DNA from: Anaerolineaceae bacterium
GTDB lineage: Bacteria; Chloroflexota; Anaerolineae; Anaerolineales; Anaerolineaceae
DNA length: 17,080 nt
Assembly: GCA_021107195.1 (NCBI GenBank)
Contig: JAIOTF010000240.1
Location: forward strand, 1-17,080
Direction: 5' to 3'
Each line of letters opens with the position of its first letter. Position 1 is the stretch's first letter. Under the pieces are notes generated by a model. The model was not told the DNA's origin and searched no databases. It worked only from the letters and a program-made list of their open reading frames with translations. Below are positions 1 through 6,559 of the stretch, one piece after another. Both the position numbers and the translations under genes were made by a program.

Positions 1-276
1 AAAGTGCCGCCCCATTTTCAACCCGGCATCCACGATGCTTAGAGGCATGCGTATGTTGACCCTCGTTTTTCCGGAATCTGTGTCTGTGACCCGCACCCGG
101 AACCACCGTTGGCCACGTGTTGCACTATTGAAAGTTGAGCCTTTTTCTTGGCGGAATGTTGTCGTTTCTTTATCATCCTCGCCCAGGGCTTCCAATAAAC
201 CTTCTGCTTGTTCAGCAGTGATCTTGCCGTCTTGCAGCATCTGTAAGATTTTCAATCTTTCTTCGCTCATCACCAT
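1..276 (-). CDS. SHOCT-like domain protein, 3' part outside window
   Basis: Partial: 92 codons are visible and the gene continues past the left edge. The first residues (EERLKILQMLQDGKITAEQA, then EGLLEAL) form the short SHOCT-like helical hairpin that heads many YvlB/DUF4097-type and adhesin-like proteins. The following segment (RWFRVRVTDTDSGKTRVNIR) looks like the start of a beta-rich domain. The start is ambiguous. ATG at 276 lies one base after the stop of the DUF2089 gene and 6 bases after a GAAGG ribosome site (283-287); GTG at 273 and ATG at 270 are also in frame. The spacing implies translational coupling, so the two proteins probably act together in a regulatory or envelope-stress role, but the substrate and exact function are not known. 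The hairpin repeats the C-terminal motif of its neighbour. Confidence 0.7.
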   Translation of the reverse strand, partial: MVMSEERLKILQMLQDGKITAEQAEGLLEALGEDDKETTTFRQEKGSTFNSATRGQRWFRVRVTDTDSGKTRVNIRMPLSIVDAGLKMGRHF

Positions 277-277
277 T

Positions 278-688
278 TCATACCTTCACTTTCTGACTGC
301 TGCTATCGCCGCGCAGCAGCGACTGTGCTTCTTCAAATGTGATTACACCCTTTTCAAGGTCTTCCAGGATCTTGCGCCGTTCCTTTGGCTGAGGTTTTGC
401 AGGTTGGCCCTCTGGCTCCGGTTCAAAGCCCAAAGTTCGCATGATCTCATCCAGCCGATTGCGCAGGGTAGGATAAGACAGGTTCAATTCTTTTTCCAGA
501 CGATTGAAACGGCCCTCACAGCGGATGAAACTGATCAGAAAATCCATCTGCTCTGCATTCAAAGCTGCAAATGCATCCCCCTTGGGCCGAAAGAAACCCT
601 CGATGGTCGTGTCACACTGCGGACAATGCAGGCGGGTTACGATCAGTTCTCCCTCACACACCGGACACTGGTTCAATTGAAGATTCAT
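278..688 (-). CDS. DUF2089 family protein (zinc ribbon + HTH)
   Basis: 136 residues. The N-terminal zinc ribbon has Cys8, Cys11, Cys22 and Cys25 (CPVC...CPQC). Residues of about 45-90 resemble a sigma-region-4-like helix-turn-helix (LEKELNLSYPTLRNRLDEIM). The C-terminus carries a SHOCT-like hairpin (RRKILEDLEKGVITFEEAQS). This order is typical of DUF2089, a family of probable small DNA-binding regulators without a settled role. ATG at 688 was chosen because GGAG sits 8-9 bases upstream; an in-frame TTG at 721 would add 11 residues but has no ribosome site. A strong promoter lies at 735-762. The gene is first in a two-gene operon with the SHOCT-like gene, and may autoregulate it (inference). 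Confidence 0.85.
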   Translation of the reverse strand: MNLQLNQCPVCEGELIVTRLHCPQCDTTIEGFFRPKGDAFAALNAEQMDFLISFIRCEGRFNRLEKELNLSYPTLRNRLDEIMRTLGFEPEPEGQPAKPQPKERRKILEDLEKGVITFEEAQSLLRGDSSSQKVKV

Positions 689-734
689 ACGGCACACTCC
701 ATAAATCAAACTCACACTCAAGAATATTAAACAA

Positions 735-762
735 AGTATACCAGTAATTTAAATTAAGTCAA
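735..762 (-). promoter_or_regulatory. sigma-70-type promoter of the DUF2089 operon
   Basis: On the minus strand TTGACT (757-762) is followed after 16 bases by TATACT (735-740). The predicted start of transcription is near 728, leaving a leader of about 40 bases before ATG 688. The flank upstream of the -35 box (763-840) is very AT-rich and could act as an UP-type element. Confidence 0.7.
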
Positions 763-984
763 TAGTATAATTAATTATATTTCATAATTATCGAATATCA
801 CTTAATTTTATTCACTTAATCATTAAGATATTCCATTATTGCTCGAATTTACCCTTGGAAAGGTTGGATTACCCAAACAAACGTAATTCATAAATGCCTG
901 AATTGCTATACGCCTGGCTAATAAATTTCCCCTTTTCAAGGTTGCATTGATCTCACCTTTCATTGTGCGCTTTGTAACACAAGG
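763..984. other. Intergenic region without recognisable gene
   Basis: Between the DUF2089 promoter and the terminators of the radical SAM gene. It begins with an AT-rich tract and then becomes mixed sequence. No ORF with a ribosome site, no tRNA and no family-like translation was seen in either strand. Confidence 0.5.
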
Positions 985-1012
985 AAAAACCCCGATATGG
1001 ATCGGGGTTTTT
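985..1012. terminator. Bidirectional Rho-independent terminator
   Basis: A perfect 12-bp inverted repeat, AAAAACCCCGAT (985-996) and ATCGGGGTTTTT (1001-1012), with a 4-base loop. The ends give a U-tract in both directions. It lies about 145 bases beyond the stop of the leftward radical SAM gene and probably backs up the nearer hairpin at 1089-1114. Confidence 0.85.
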
Positions 1013-1088
1013 CAGATTATGGGAACCAGATGAAGCTTACCCACAGCGGCAGTCTTTCACATCAACCGCTGAATTCTAAAAACAATTT

Positions 1089-1114
1089 GCAATAACGACT
1101 GAAGTCGTTATTGC
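1089..1114 (-). terminator. Hairpin, probable terminator of the radical SAM gene
   Basis: A perfect 12-bp inverted repeat (GCAATAACGACT / AGTCGTTATTGC) with a 2-base spacer. On the minus strand it is followed by AAATTGTTTTTAG, a loose U-tract, 44 bases after the stop at 1158. The core ACGACTGAAGTCGT has the look of a dispersed intergenic palindrome, so it may be a mobile palindrome recruited as a terminator. Confidence 0.55.
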
Positions 1115-1157
1115 CCAAACCACATACCCACTAAAGTGATTTACCACAACCTGTTCG

Positions 1158-2369
1158 CTAAAACAATGCCAATTGCTGTGCCGGCCGGCGGCCGTGGATC
1201 AGAATAAATGGACCGGCGCGCTCAGCATGAACGCCCAACCGGCGCAGGTCGCGTAATCCGCGCAAACGCCCCAATCGCCGCGCCTTGAGAATCGCCTTTG
1301 CCCCAACCGGCCCAATGCCCGGTACGCGCATCAAATGCTGCAAATCTGCCCGTTCCAGGTCCACCGGCCGCTCAGCCAGATTCTGCTGCGCCCAAGCCAG
1401 CTTGGGGTCCACATCCAGCGGCAGATTACCATCCGCCGCGAAAGGAAACTCTTCCAAATCAAATCCGTAATCCCGGATCAGGAAAGACGCCTGATACAAA
1501 CGGCTCTGCCGCCAGGGATTCAATGCGCTTTGATGTTCAAGCGGCGTGCCCGGCACAGGATTGAACGGCGAATAATACACGCGTTTCAAATGCAGTTGAT
1601 GTGTCAAATATTGAGAAGCCCGCAGCAGATCCACATCCGTTTCATCCACTGCCCCGACCACGAACTGGGTCGTACTCGACGGCCAGCGCCCCTTCCAGCC
1701 ATAGCGCCCAGGCTCGTTCAGGCGTATCTCTTCCACCCACCGCAAAGGCCGCAGCAGTTCTTCCAGCAGCATCTTCTGTGGAGCCAGCTTGTGCAGGTGA
1801 GCGGTGGTCGGCGCTTCCAGATTGACCGACACCCGGTCGGCAAGCTGCATCGCCCGCCGCACCTGTTCTTTTTCAGCCCCCGGCATGATCTTCAAATGCA
1901 GGTAATCCTGGTAGCCCATACGATGGCGCAGGATCTCCGCCGTGTCCAGCAGCTTGTCCTGGGTCGTTACCCCGCTGCCCATCATCCCGGAACTGAGGAA
2001 GATGCCCTGCACCGCGCCGGCGCGGTGGATGCGCACGAAGGACTCAGCCATTTCATCCGGCTGGAAGGTCTCCCGCCGGAAGTCACGGTCCGCGCGGAAA
2101 GCGCAATACTTACAATTGCGGGTACATGCGGAACTGAACATCGACTTCAGGATCGGCGTGCGCTTGCCGTTGGGCAAAGCCGCCATATAGATCGGAAAAG
2201 ACTGCCGTTTTGGGTAAGTCTCGGCGGCTGGTGGACGATGCCCACCTGTTGGTGGACGATGCCCGCCTGTCGGTGGACGATGCCCGCCTGTCGGTGGACG
2301 ATGCTCCCCCTCCAGTACCTCCATATCCATAAATGGTGCCATCCGCTGCAGTTTATCCAATCCGTCCAT
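1158..2369 (-). CDS. Putative DNA modification/repair radical SAM protein with C-terminal HhH
   Basis: 403 residues. The radical SAM cluster motif CxxxCxxC is Cys82, Cys86, Cys89 (CTRNCKYC), followed by the usual core (GIFLSSGMM, LKIMPGA, SVNLEAPT). A helix-hairpin-helix lies near 349-361 (VPGIGPVGAKAIL), suggesting DNA binding. The layout matches the family I know as TIGR03916, often encoded next to a uracil-DNA-glycosylase-like gene; no such partner is in this window. The reaction is not established for the family. Residues of about 22-47 are a proline-rich heptad repeat (HRPPTGG) encoded by a 21-bp tandem repeat, placed before the core domain. ATG 2369 is preceded not by a ribosome site but by a perfect promoter whose start would fall on the ATG, so translation is probably leaderless. 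In-frame ATGs at codons 10, 14 and 16 also lack ribosome sites. Confidence 0.88.
   Translation of the reverse strand: MDGLDKLQRMAPFMDMEVLEGEHRPPTGGHRPPTGGHRPPTGGHRPPAAETYPKRQSFPIYMAALPNGKRTPILKSMFSSACTRNCKYCAFRADRDFRRETFQPDEMAESFVRIHRAGAVQGIFLSSGMMGSGVTTQDKLLDTAEILRHRMGYQDYLHLKIMPGAEKEQVRRAMQLADRVSVNLEAPTTAHLHKLAPQKMLLEELLRPLRWVEEIRLNEPGRYGWKGRWPSSTTQFVVGAVDETDVDLLRASQYLTHQLHLKRVYYSPFNPVPGTPLEHQSALNPWRQSRLYQASFLIRDYGFDLEEFPFAADGNLPLDVDPKLAWAQQNLAERPVDLERADLQHLMRVPGIGPVGAKAILKARRLGRLRGLRDLRRLGVHAERAGPFILIHGRRPAQQLALF
2230..2304. repeat. 21-bp in-frame tandem repeat, about 3.5 copies
   Basis: Copies start at 2230, 2251, 2272 and 2293 (partial). Copies two and three are identical, and copy one differs at two positions. 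The period is a multiple of three, so each copy adds HRPPTGG to the radical SAM protein without breaking the frame. This is minisatellite-like and likely variable in copy number between strains (inference). Confidence 0.9.
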
Positions 2370-2375
2370 ACTCTA

Positions 2376-2403
2376 ATTATAGAACATTATTTCTATTTGT
2401 CAA
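2376..2403 (-). promoter_or_regulatory. Perfect-consensus sigma-70 promoter of the radical SAM gene
   Basis: On the minus strand TTGACA (2398-2403), a 16-base spacer and TATAAT (2376-2381). Transcription would start about 7 bases past the -10 box, at about 2369, which is the A of the ATG. The transcript is therefore probably leaderless. Confidence 0.8.
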
Positions 2404-2430
2404 TATGTCGAACAAATTCTCCCGCCCGTT

Positions 2431-2523
2431 ATGTCCTTGCGAGGGAGCGTCAGCGACCGTGGCAATCTCCACCACTGTGAGTAAAATTGCCATATCGGGT
2501 TAACACCCTCCTCACAATGCCAT
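2431..2523. repeat. Degenerate palindromic intergenic repeat (REP/MITE-like)
   Basis: The outer arms are similar in inverted orientation (CCTTGCGAGGGA near 2435; CCCTCCTCACAATG near 2506). The inner arms are perfect: TGGCAAT (2460-2466) and ATTGCCA (2486-2492). The left half, GCGAGGGAGCGTCAGCGACC, resembles a dispersed repeat of the form CATTGCGAGGGAGCG...GCAATCTC that I recall from several bacterial lineages. No transposase is present. Confidence 0.5.
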
Positions 2524-2571
2524 CTGGAACAAGGTTTCATCTCCTGATTTTCACACCTGCAAAAGCTCCCA

Positions 2572-2763
2572 CTATCCCTCCCCCTTCGCCCCATAATCCA
2601 TCTTCATGTACACATCCTCGCGCGCAAGCTCGTCCAGCATCTGGGCCAATCACTTCTGCCAAGTCTCTGGTCGCTTGGCATGGATGATCCAGGAAAAATA
2701 ATCACTCTGCTGATAAGGCGGGCGGCTGCGATAGGCTGCCATCAAATTCCGCTTCTTCAATTC
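2572..2763 (-). pseudogene. Remnant of a YdeI/OmpD-associated family gene (C-terminal part)
   Basis: In one minus-strand frame, without a start codon, the translation begins ELKKRNLMAAYRSRPPYQQS, then reads DYFSWIIHAKRPETWQK, stop, LAQMLDELAREDVYMKMDYG. The pattern RPPYQxxDYxxWIxxAKRPET...LxQML is characteristic of the YdeI/OmpD-associated (OmdA) family C-terminus. A TGA interrupts it where the family usually has Arg, which fits CGA to TGA decay. Upstream the frame meets TAG at 2764-2766, so the rest of the gene is gone. The promoter of the downstream PLP-enzyme gene begins at 2767, exactly where the remnant stops. Confidence 0.55.
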
Positions 2764-2766
2764 CTA

Positions 2767-2795
2767 TTGAGCTTTACCTTTGCCTGTCTTATAAT
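2767..2795 (+). promoter_or_regulatory. Promoter of the DSD1-family gene
   Basis: TTGAGC (2767-2772), a 17-base spacer and a perfect TATAAT (2790-2795). The predicted transcription start is about 2802, with a leader of about 28 bases containing AAAGG (2813-2817) ahead of ATG 2830. Confidence 0.65.
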
Positions 2796-2829
2796 TCCTT
2801 TACTTCACATTGAAAGGCGAGCATCAACC

Positions 2830-3942
2830 ATGACCCTATTTGACACGATCAAGAAACCCACCCTGCTGCTGAATGCAGACCAGACCCGCAAAAATATCCA
2901 ATGGATGGTCCAAAAAGCCAACGCAGAAGGAATCCACCTGCGTCCGCATTTCAAAACCCACCAATCGGCCGCCATCGGCGAATGGTTCCGTGACGAAGGC
3001 GTGACCGCCATCACTGTTTCCTCGGTGGACATGGCAGCTTACTTCGCCCGCCACGGCTGGCGGGACATCACCATCGCCTTCCCCGTCAACTGGCGTGAAA
3101 TTGACGAGATCAATGATCTCGCCCAACAAATCAAATTGAACCTGCTGGTGGAATCACTTGAAACTGCCCAATTCCTCGAAGAGCATCTTGCAAAACCCGT
3201 GAATGTGTGGATCAAGATTGATGTCGGCAACCAGCGTACAGGGCTTTCCAAAACAGACCCGAAAACAATCGCCCAGGTGGCCTCCGCCATTGAGCACAGC
3301 CCGATGTTAAACCTGAAAGGCCTGCTCACCCACGCCGGACAAAGCTACCATGCAGAATCGGTGGAAGCTGTACAACAAATTCACACCGAAAGCCTCACCC
3401 AGTTGAAATACATCAAGAATTATCTGGCCGTACTGGGAGTTGCCCGTCTCGAAATGTCTATTGGTGATACCCCAACCGCCAGACTGGCGCCCGAATTCGG
3501 CTCCCTCGTCAGCGAGATCCGCCCCGGCAATTTCGTTTTCTTTGATGCCCAACAGTTAAAGATAGGTTCCTGCTGCAGCGACGAGATCAGCGTCGCCCTC
3601 GCCTGCCCTGTGGTCGCCAGACACCCCGCGCGCAGTGAAGTGGTCATCTACGGCGGCGCGATCCATCTCTCCAAAGACTCTTTCCGGCACGATGGCAAAA
3701 CCGCTTACGGGCTGGTCGCTCTGCCCGAGGGTAAGGGATGGGGCACCCCCCTGGACGGTGCTTATGTGCGCGCCGTTTCACAGGAACACGGCGTAGTACA
3801 CCTCTCACCGCAGGATTTTGAACGCCTGCAAATTGGCGACCTGGTCTGCATTCTGCCTGCCCACTCCTGCCTGACCCTGCAATGCATGGGCGAAATGCTC
3901 AGCCTGGAAGGCGAACGTTTCACCACGATGAATTCGCAATGA
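2830..3942 (+). CDS. DSD1-family PLP-dependent enzyme (D-threonine aldolase / D-serine dehydratase-like)
   Basis: 370 residues. It is a fold-type III PLP enzyme with an N-terminal alanine-racemase-like barrel. Lys42 in RPHFKTHQ is the expected PLP lysine, and IKIDVGNQRTGL is a conserved barrel strand. The C-terminal His345-Ser-Cys347 (PAHSC) matches the metal-binding pair of D-serine dehydratase and D-threonine aldolase. It probably cleaves or dehydrates a D-amino acid (D-threonine, D-serine or a 3-hydroxy analogue) in the cytoplasm; the exact substrate cannot be told. ATG 2830 was chosen because it follows an AAAGG site and a good promoter; the frame is open back to an ATG at 2680, but that extension is not family-like. 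The stop overlaps the start of the next frame (ATGA), a remnant of an operon with a 2-hydroxyacid dehydrogenase. Confidence 0.88.
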   Translation: MTLFDTIKKPTLLLNADQTRKNIQWMVQKANAEGIHLRPHFKTHQSAAIGEWFRDEGVTAITVSSVDMAAYFARHGWRDITIAFPVNWREIDEINDLAQQIKLNLLVESLETAQFLEEHLAKPVNVWIKIDVGNQRTGLSKTDPKTIAQVASAIEHSPMLNLKGLLTHAGQSYHAESVEAVQQIHTESLTQLKYIKNYLAVLGVARLEMSIGDTPTARLAPEFGSLVSEIRPGNFVFFDAQQLKIGSCCSDEISVALACPVVARHPARSEVVIYGGAIHLSKDSFRHDGKTAYGLVALPEGKGWGTPLDGAYVRAVSQEHGVVHLSPQDFERLQIGDLVCILPAHSCLTLQCMGEMLSLEGERFTTMNSQ

Positions 3943-4127
3943 AAGTCCATTTAACCTACACCCCCGACGCACTGGATATCCTCCAGGCACAGCTCAACCC
4001 GGTGGCGGAGCTGACCATCGGCCCGGAAATCCCCCAACCTGCCCGGTACGAAATCCTCGTCGGCGGGCGTCCCTCACAGGCGGAACTCAGCGCCAGCCCG
4101 CGCCTGCAGGCGATCGTCATTCTCTGA
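3939..4127 (+). pseudogene. N-terminal stub of a D-2-hydroxyacid dehydrogenase-like gene
   Basis: 62 residues starting MKVHLTYTPDALDILQ and continuing EILVGGRPSQAELSASPRLQ, then AIVIL and TGA. The pattern (I)LV.GRPS...L..SP.L.A..IP resembles the N-terminal lobe of D-isomer-specific 2-hydroxyacid dehydrogenases, which normally continue with a P-W/F-A-G motif for over 250 more residues. Here the last codons read CTC TGA GCC where CCC TGG GCC would give P-W-A, and nothing family-like follows. The ATGA overlap with the PLP-enzyme gene shows it was translationally coupled. It is most likely a deletion remnant; a real 62-residue protein cannot be excluded. Confidence 0.5.
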
Positions 4128-4142
4128 GCCATTAAATCAAAA

Positions 4143-4167
4143 CCGGTCTGGGAATTATCCGGACCGG
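4143..4167. terminator. Hairpin between convergent genes
   Basis: CCGGTC (4143-4148) pairs with GACCGG (4162-4167), and the stem can extend across a mismatch by GG/CC. There is no clear U-tract on either side, so termination is only suggested by position between the rightward PLP-enzyme region and the leftward protease gene. Confidence 0.3.
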
Positions 4168-4199
4168 CGTCTCACACATTGATTGATACAATCCCTCGC

Positions 4200-5408
4200 C
4201 TAAAACAACGTCAACGGCACGGGGGTAAAGGTCAGGACAAAAATGACCAGCGCCAGCATAGCCAACCATTTGCGGTTTTCATCCAGCGGTGTGATCTGAT
4301 CCAGCGGCTCTGCATAACGGCGGCCCATGAAAAACAGCAAACCTGCCCACAACCACCAGCCCGACCAGACAAATCCCAGAGCAATCAAACCCACCAACAC
4401 AATCGGATACAGCTTCCGCGCCCGTTCGCGTCCGATGAGCACGTACATCACATGCCCGCCATCCAACTGGCCCACCGGCAGCAGGTTCATCGCCGTCACC
4501 AGCAGTCCCGCCCATCCTGCCCAGGCCACAGCACTCATCATTACATCTGTGCCGCCCCACGGAAAAGGCTGACCGGTGAAAAAATAACGCAGCCAATGCA
4601 GCACCGGTGACACACCGTAGGCTGCCGGCTCAGGCAGTAACTTGCCAAAGGTAAGAAATTTCGCCAATAGATAGAAGATTGAATTGCCCTCCATCTGAAA
4701 CATCGTGTCAGCCGCCGCGCCCAGTGGCAATACATCCAGCTCCGAGAGCTGCAAGCCCAGGAAAAGCACCGGCACCGCCACCACCAACCCGGCCAGCGGA
4801 CCGGCAATACCGATGTCCAGCAGCATCTTCCGGTTTCGCGGGATTTCTTTCATACTGATGAAAGCCCCCATCGTACCAAACGGGCTGAAAGGGAAGGGAA
4901 TGAAATACGGCAGGGTCACATGCACCCCGTGGTGGCGGCCCATGAAATAATGGCCGAACTCATGCGCCCCCAAAATCGCCAGCATACTGACCGCGAACGG
5001 CCACCCGCTGCGGAAAAGCAATGTCGCCCACTCGCCGACCCCGGTTCCTGCTGGAGGCATCTCCTGCATCCCGTACAATGCCCCGGTCAGCAGCACGCTC
5101 AGCAAAGTCGCAATGAACAGCACCAGGTTCACCCACGGGTTGGCAGGCTTCGGTGTGGGCAAGCCCGGCACCAGAATGATCACGTGCCGCTTGCCTTCCC
5201 AACGGAACAGAGGAGTGATCTCTAATGGCTTGAGCTGCTTGGCAAGCTCATCATACGCCTTTTCCGAATCCTTCATTTTCAACATCCCGCGATAACGCAC
5301 GATGTAATCCTTCTTGGGATCGCCGATGGTAATATCGTCAATCTGGAAAAAGCGCCCGACCAGCGCATTCAATGACTCATGATCTATTATGGAAGTGCTT
5401 TCGCTCAT
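4200..5408 (-). CDS. M50-family intramembrane metalloprotease (site-2 protease type)
   Basis: 402 residues with multiple membrane segments. The zinc motif HExxH is His149-Glu150-x-x-His153 (AHEFGHYFMGR). The third ligand is Asp316 in QLDGGH within NLLPVGQLDGGH. The PYFIPFPFSPFGTMGAFI stretch after the active site and the soluble N-terminal domain of about 90 residues resemble the EGY1/FtsH-independent S2P group found in cyanobacteria, plastids and other bacteria. It should cleave membrane-embedded substrates such as anti-sigma factors, but none is linked here. The start ATG 5408 follows AGGTGA at 4-5 bases. The gene has its own promoter (5435-5462). Confidence 0.9.
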   Translation of the reverse strand: MSESTSIIDHESLNALVGRFFQIDDITIGDPKKDYIVRYRGMLKMKDSEKAYDELAKQLKPLEITPLFRWEGKRHVIILVPGLPTPKPANPWVNLVLFIATLLSVLLTGALYGMQEMPPAGTGVGEWATLLFRSGWPFAVSMLAILGAHEFGHYFMGRHHGVHVTLPYFIPFPFSPFGTMGAFISMKEIPRNRKMLLDIGIAGPLAGLVVAVPVLFLGLQLSELDVLPLGAAADTMFQMEGNSIFYLLAKFLTFGKLLPEPAAYGVSPVLHWLRYFFTGQPFPWGGTDVMMSAVAWAGWAGLLVTAMNLLPVGQLDGGHVMYVLIGRERARKLYPIVLVGLIALGFVWSGWWLWAGLLFFMGRRYAEPLDQITPLDENRKWLAMLALVIFVLTFTPVPLTLF

Positions 5409-5434
5409 CTTTCACCTGATAATGTGGTCAATTT

Positions 5435-5462
5435 TTTATAATCCTGACCAATTGTACACCAA
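5435..5462 (-). promoter_or_regulatory. Probable promoter of the M50 protease gene
   Basis: On the minus strand TTGGTG (5457-5462), a 16-base spacer and TATAAA (5435-5440). The predicted start is near 5428, about 20 bases before ATG 5408, leaving room for the AGGTGA ribosome site. Confidence 0.5.
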
Positions 5463-5730
5463 TGCATCCACCAGCAAAATTTCTGCTATGATAAAAGGCA
5501 GGTAACCGGGAGCCAGTAAACTAGGGGTTAGGAAAACTAAGTTGCACCGCAATGTAATAGATTTCCTTATACTTGGTCGTCCGTCGAATTTATGAACGGG
5601 CATAATCCAAACAAAAACAGATACCTGCGTAAGGGCGGATGGCGTCCGCCCAAACTGCATATCAGTTAAATGCAATGCATAGTGGAAAGATGCCAATCAT
5701 CAATTAACCAGTTTTATTAAGGTCATTAGT
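5463..5730. other. Intergenic region with one GC hairpin
   Basis: Between the divergent protease gene and the AT-rich orphan gene. The only structure seen is GGGCGGA (5633-5639) pairing with TCCGCCC (5645-5651) around a 5-base loop, without a U-tract. An 86-codon minus-strand frame covers part of it, but it has no ribosome site and no family-like sequence. No RNA gene was seen. Confidence 0.45.
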
Positions 5731-6423
5731 ATGGAAGAACTCTTTGTGCTAGATCATGTTGAAGAATTGAAATTGTCTGAAGATGATATAGAGAATAGCT
5801 ATGAAGAGCGAATGGCGCTTGCCAGATTGGCCAACGGTCTTTTTTGGCTAAACCGAGAAGTTGCTAAATTCGAAAGTCGAGCCCGCGAAAAAGCAAAGAG
5901 AAAAAACATTGTCTATGACCTTGTTGGTGGAGAAATTCTAAAAAACATGCCGTGCGGATTGCTATCATGTGCTTTTCATTGGTATGCAATTTCTGCTTGT
6001 AATTATGCTCAATTGGTAGGTTGGCTGGCAACCCATGATACAAAATCCGCAAAAGCTTATGTTAAGAAAACAATGCCCAAATTACTTTACTATCGAAATA
6101 AAGTGGCAGCTCATTTTGCGATTACAGATCCATACCAACAAGACAATGAAGCGGACTTAGCTGCTAGCATTATGACACAAATTGTTTTTATCTCTGGACA
6201 TTTATGCGCTGCAGCTTTGTCTCCTATCTTGGATGGACAAAATAATGAAAAAATTGAAGTAAGCAAAACAAATTCCTGGAGTCTGACTCAAGTTCATAAT
6301 CACTTAGTAAAGAGATATTGGCCAAATGGTAAACCTAAAAACGTTCAAGCAATAAAAGTACCAAAATCAAGTGAAATAACCTTAAAAGCTGATTGGTCAA
6401 ACATATTTGAAGATGGTGCATAA
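5731..6423 (+). CDS. Hypothetical protein with HEPN-like R-x5-H motif, AT-rich
   Basis: 230 residues, not recognised as a named family. The protein is mostly helical in appearance and ends in a charged tail. LYYRNKVAAHFA places Arg122-Asn-x4-His128 in a helix, matching the Rx4-6H active-site pattern of HEPN RNases and related abortive-infection (AbiU2-like) or HEPN accessory proteins. The second half (residues 130-170) is a further predicted helical pair. ATG 5731 follows AAGG at 8 bases. The gene is clearly richer in A+T and in AAA/AAT/ATT codons than its neighbours, which suggests recent acquisition. It has no obvious toxin or antitoxin partner; the next gene is 136 bases away and unrelated. 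The HEPN assignment is a motif-level inference only. Confidence 0.6.
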   Translation: MEELFVLDHVEELKLSEDDIENSYEERMALARLANGLFWLNREVAKFESRAREKAKRKNIVYDLVGGEILKNMPCGLLSCAFHWYAISACNYAQLVGWLATHDTKSAKAYVKKTMPKLLYYRNKVAAHFAITDPYQQDNEADLAASIMTQIVFISGHLCAAALSPILDGQNNEKIEVSKTNSWSLTQVHNHLVKRYWPNGKPKNVQAIKVPKSSEITLKADWSNIFEDGA

Positions 6424-6559
6424 ACAAATACAAATCTTTTTAAACAAGAGCCCCCATGTTCACCATCACCCCCGAATGACAGAACCGCTTTCCCCGGCAC
6501 GTATGCTGGCGTACTCTTCCACGAGGCTAACAACCTCACTTTTCTACGAAAGGAGAATT

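Noticed and set aside
35..730. Plus-strand open frame of 231 codons at the left end
   Set aside because: It runs antisense through the DUF2089 and SHOCT-like genes, which have motif, ribosome-site and promoter support.
2230..2304. 21-bp repeats considered as a CRISPR-like array
   Set aside because: The copies are directly adjacent without spacers, keep the reading frame, and lie inside a coding gene.
1335..2480. Long plus-strand open frame (381 codons) opposite the radical SAM gene
   Set aside because: It is antisense to a gene with clear motifs, has no ribosome site and its translation looks like no family. It is a codon-bias shadow.
2640..2660. In-frame TGA in the YdeI remnant considered as a selenocysteine codon, because the genome has selC
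   Set aside because: The position is normally Arg in the family, the rest of the gene is missing upstream and there is no start codon, so decay explains it.
4125..4127. TGA at the end of the dehydrogenase stub considered as Sec
   Set aside because: Reading through gives no family-like sequence, so the downstream part of the gene is absent.
5436..5696. Minus-strand 86-codon frame between the protease and orphan genes
   Set aside because: No ribosome site, an unremarkable translation, and overlap with the protease promoter. Treated as non-coding.
6407..6559. Upstream extension of the HAD hydrolase frame
   Set aside because: It overlaps the end of the AT-rich gene and precedes a strong AAAGGAG site. 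HAD motif I begins right after ATG 6560.
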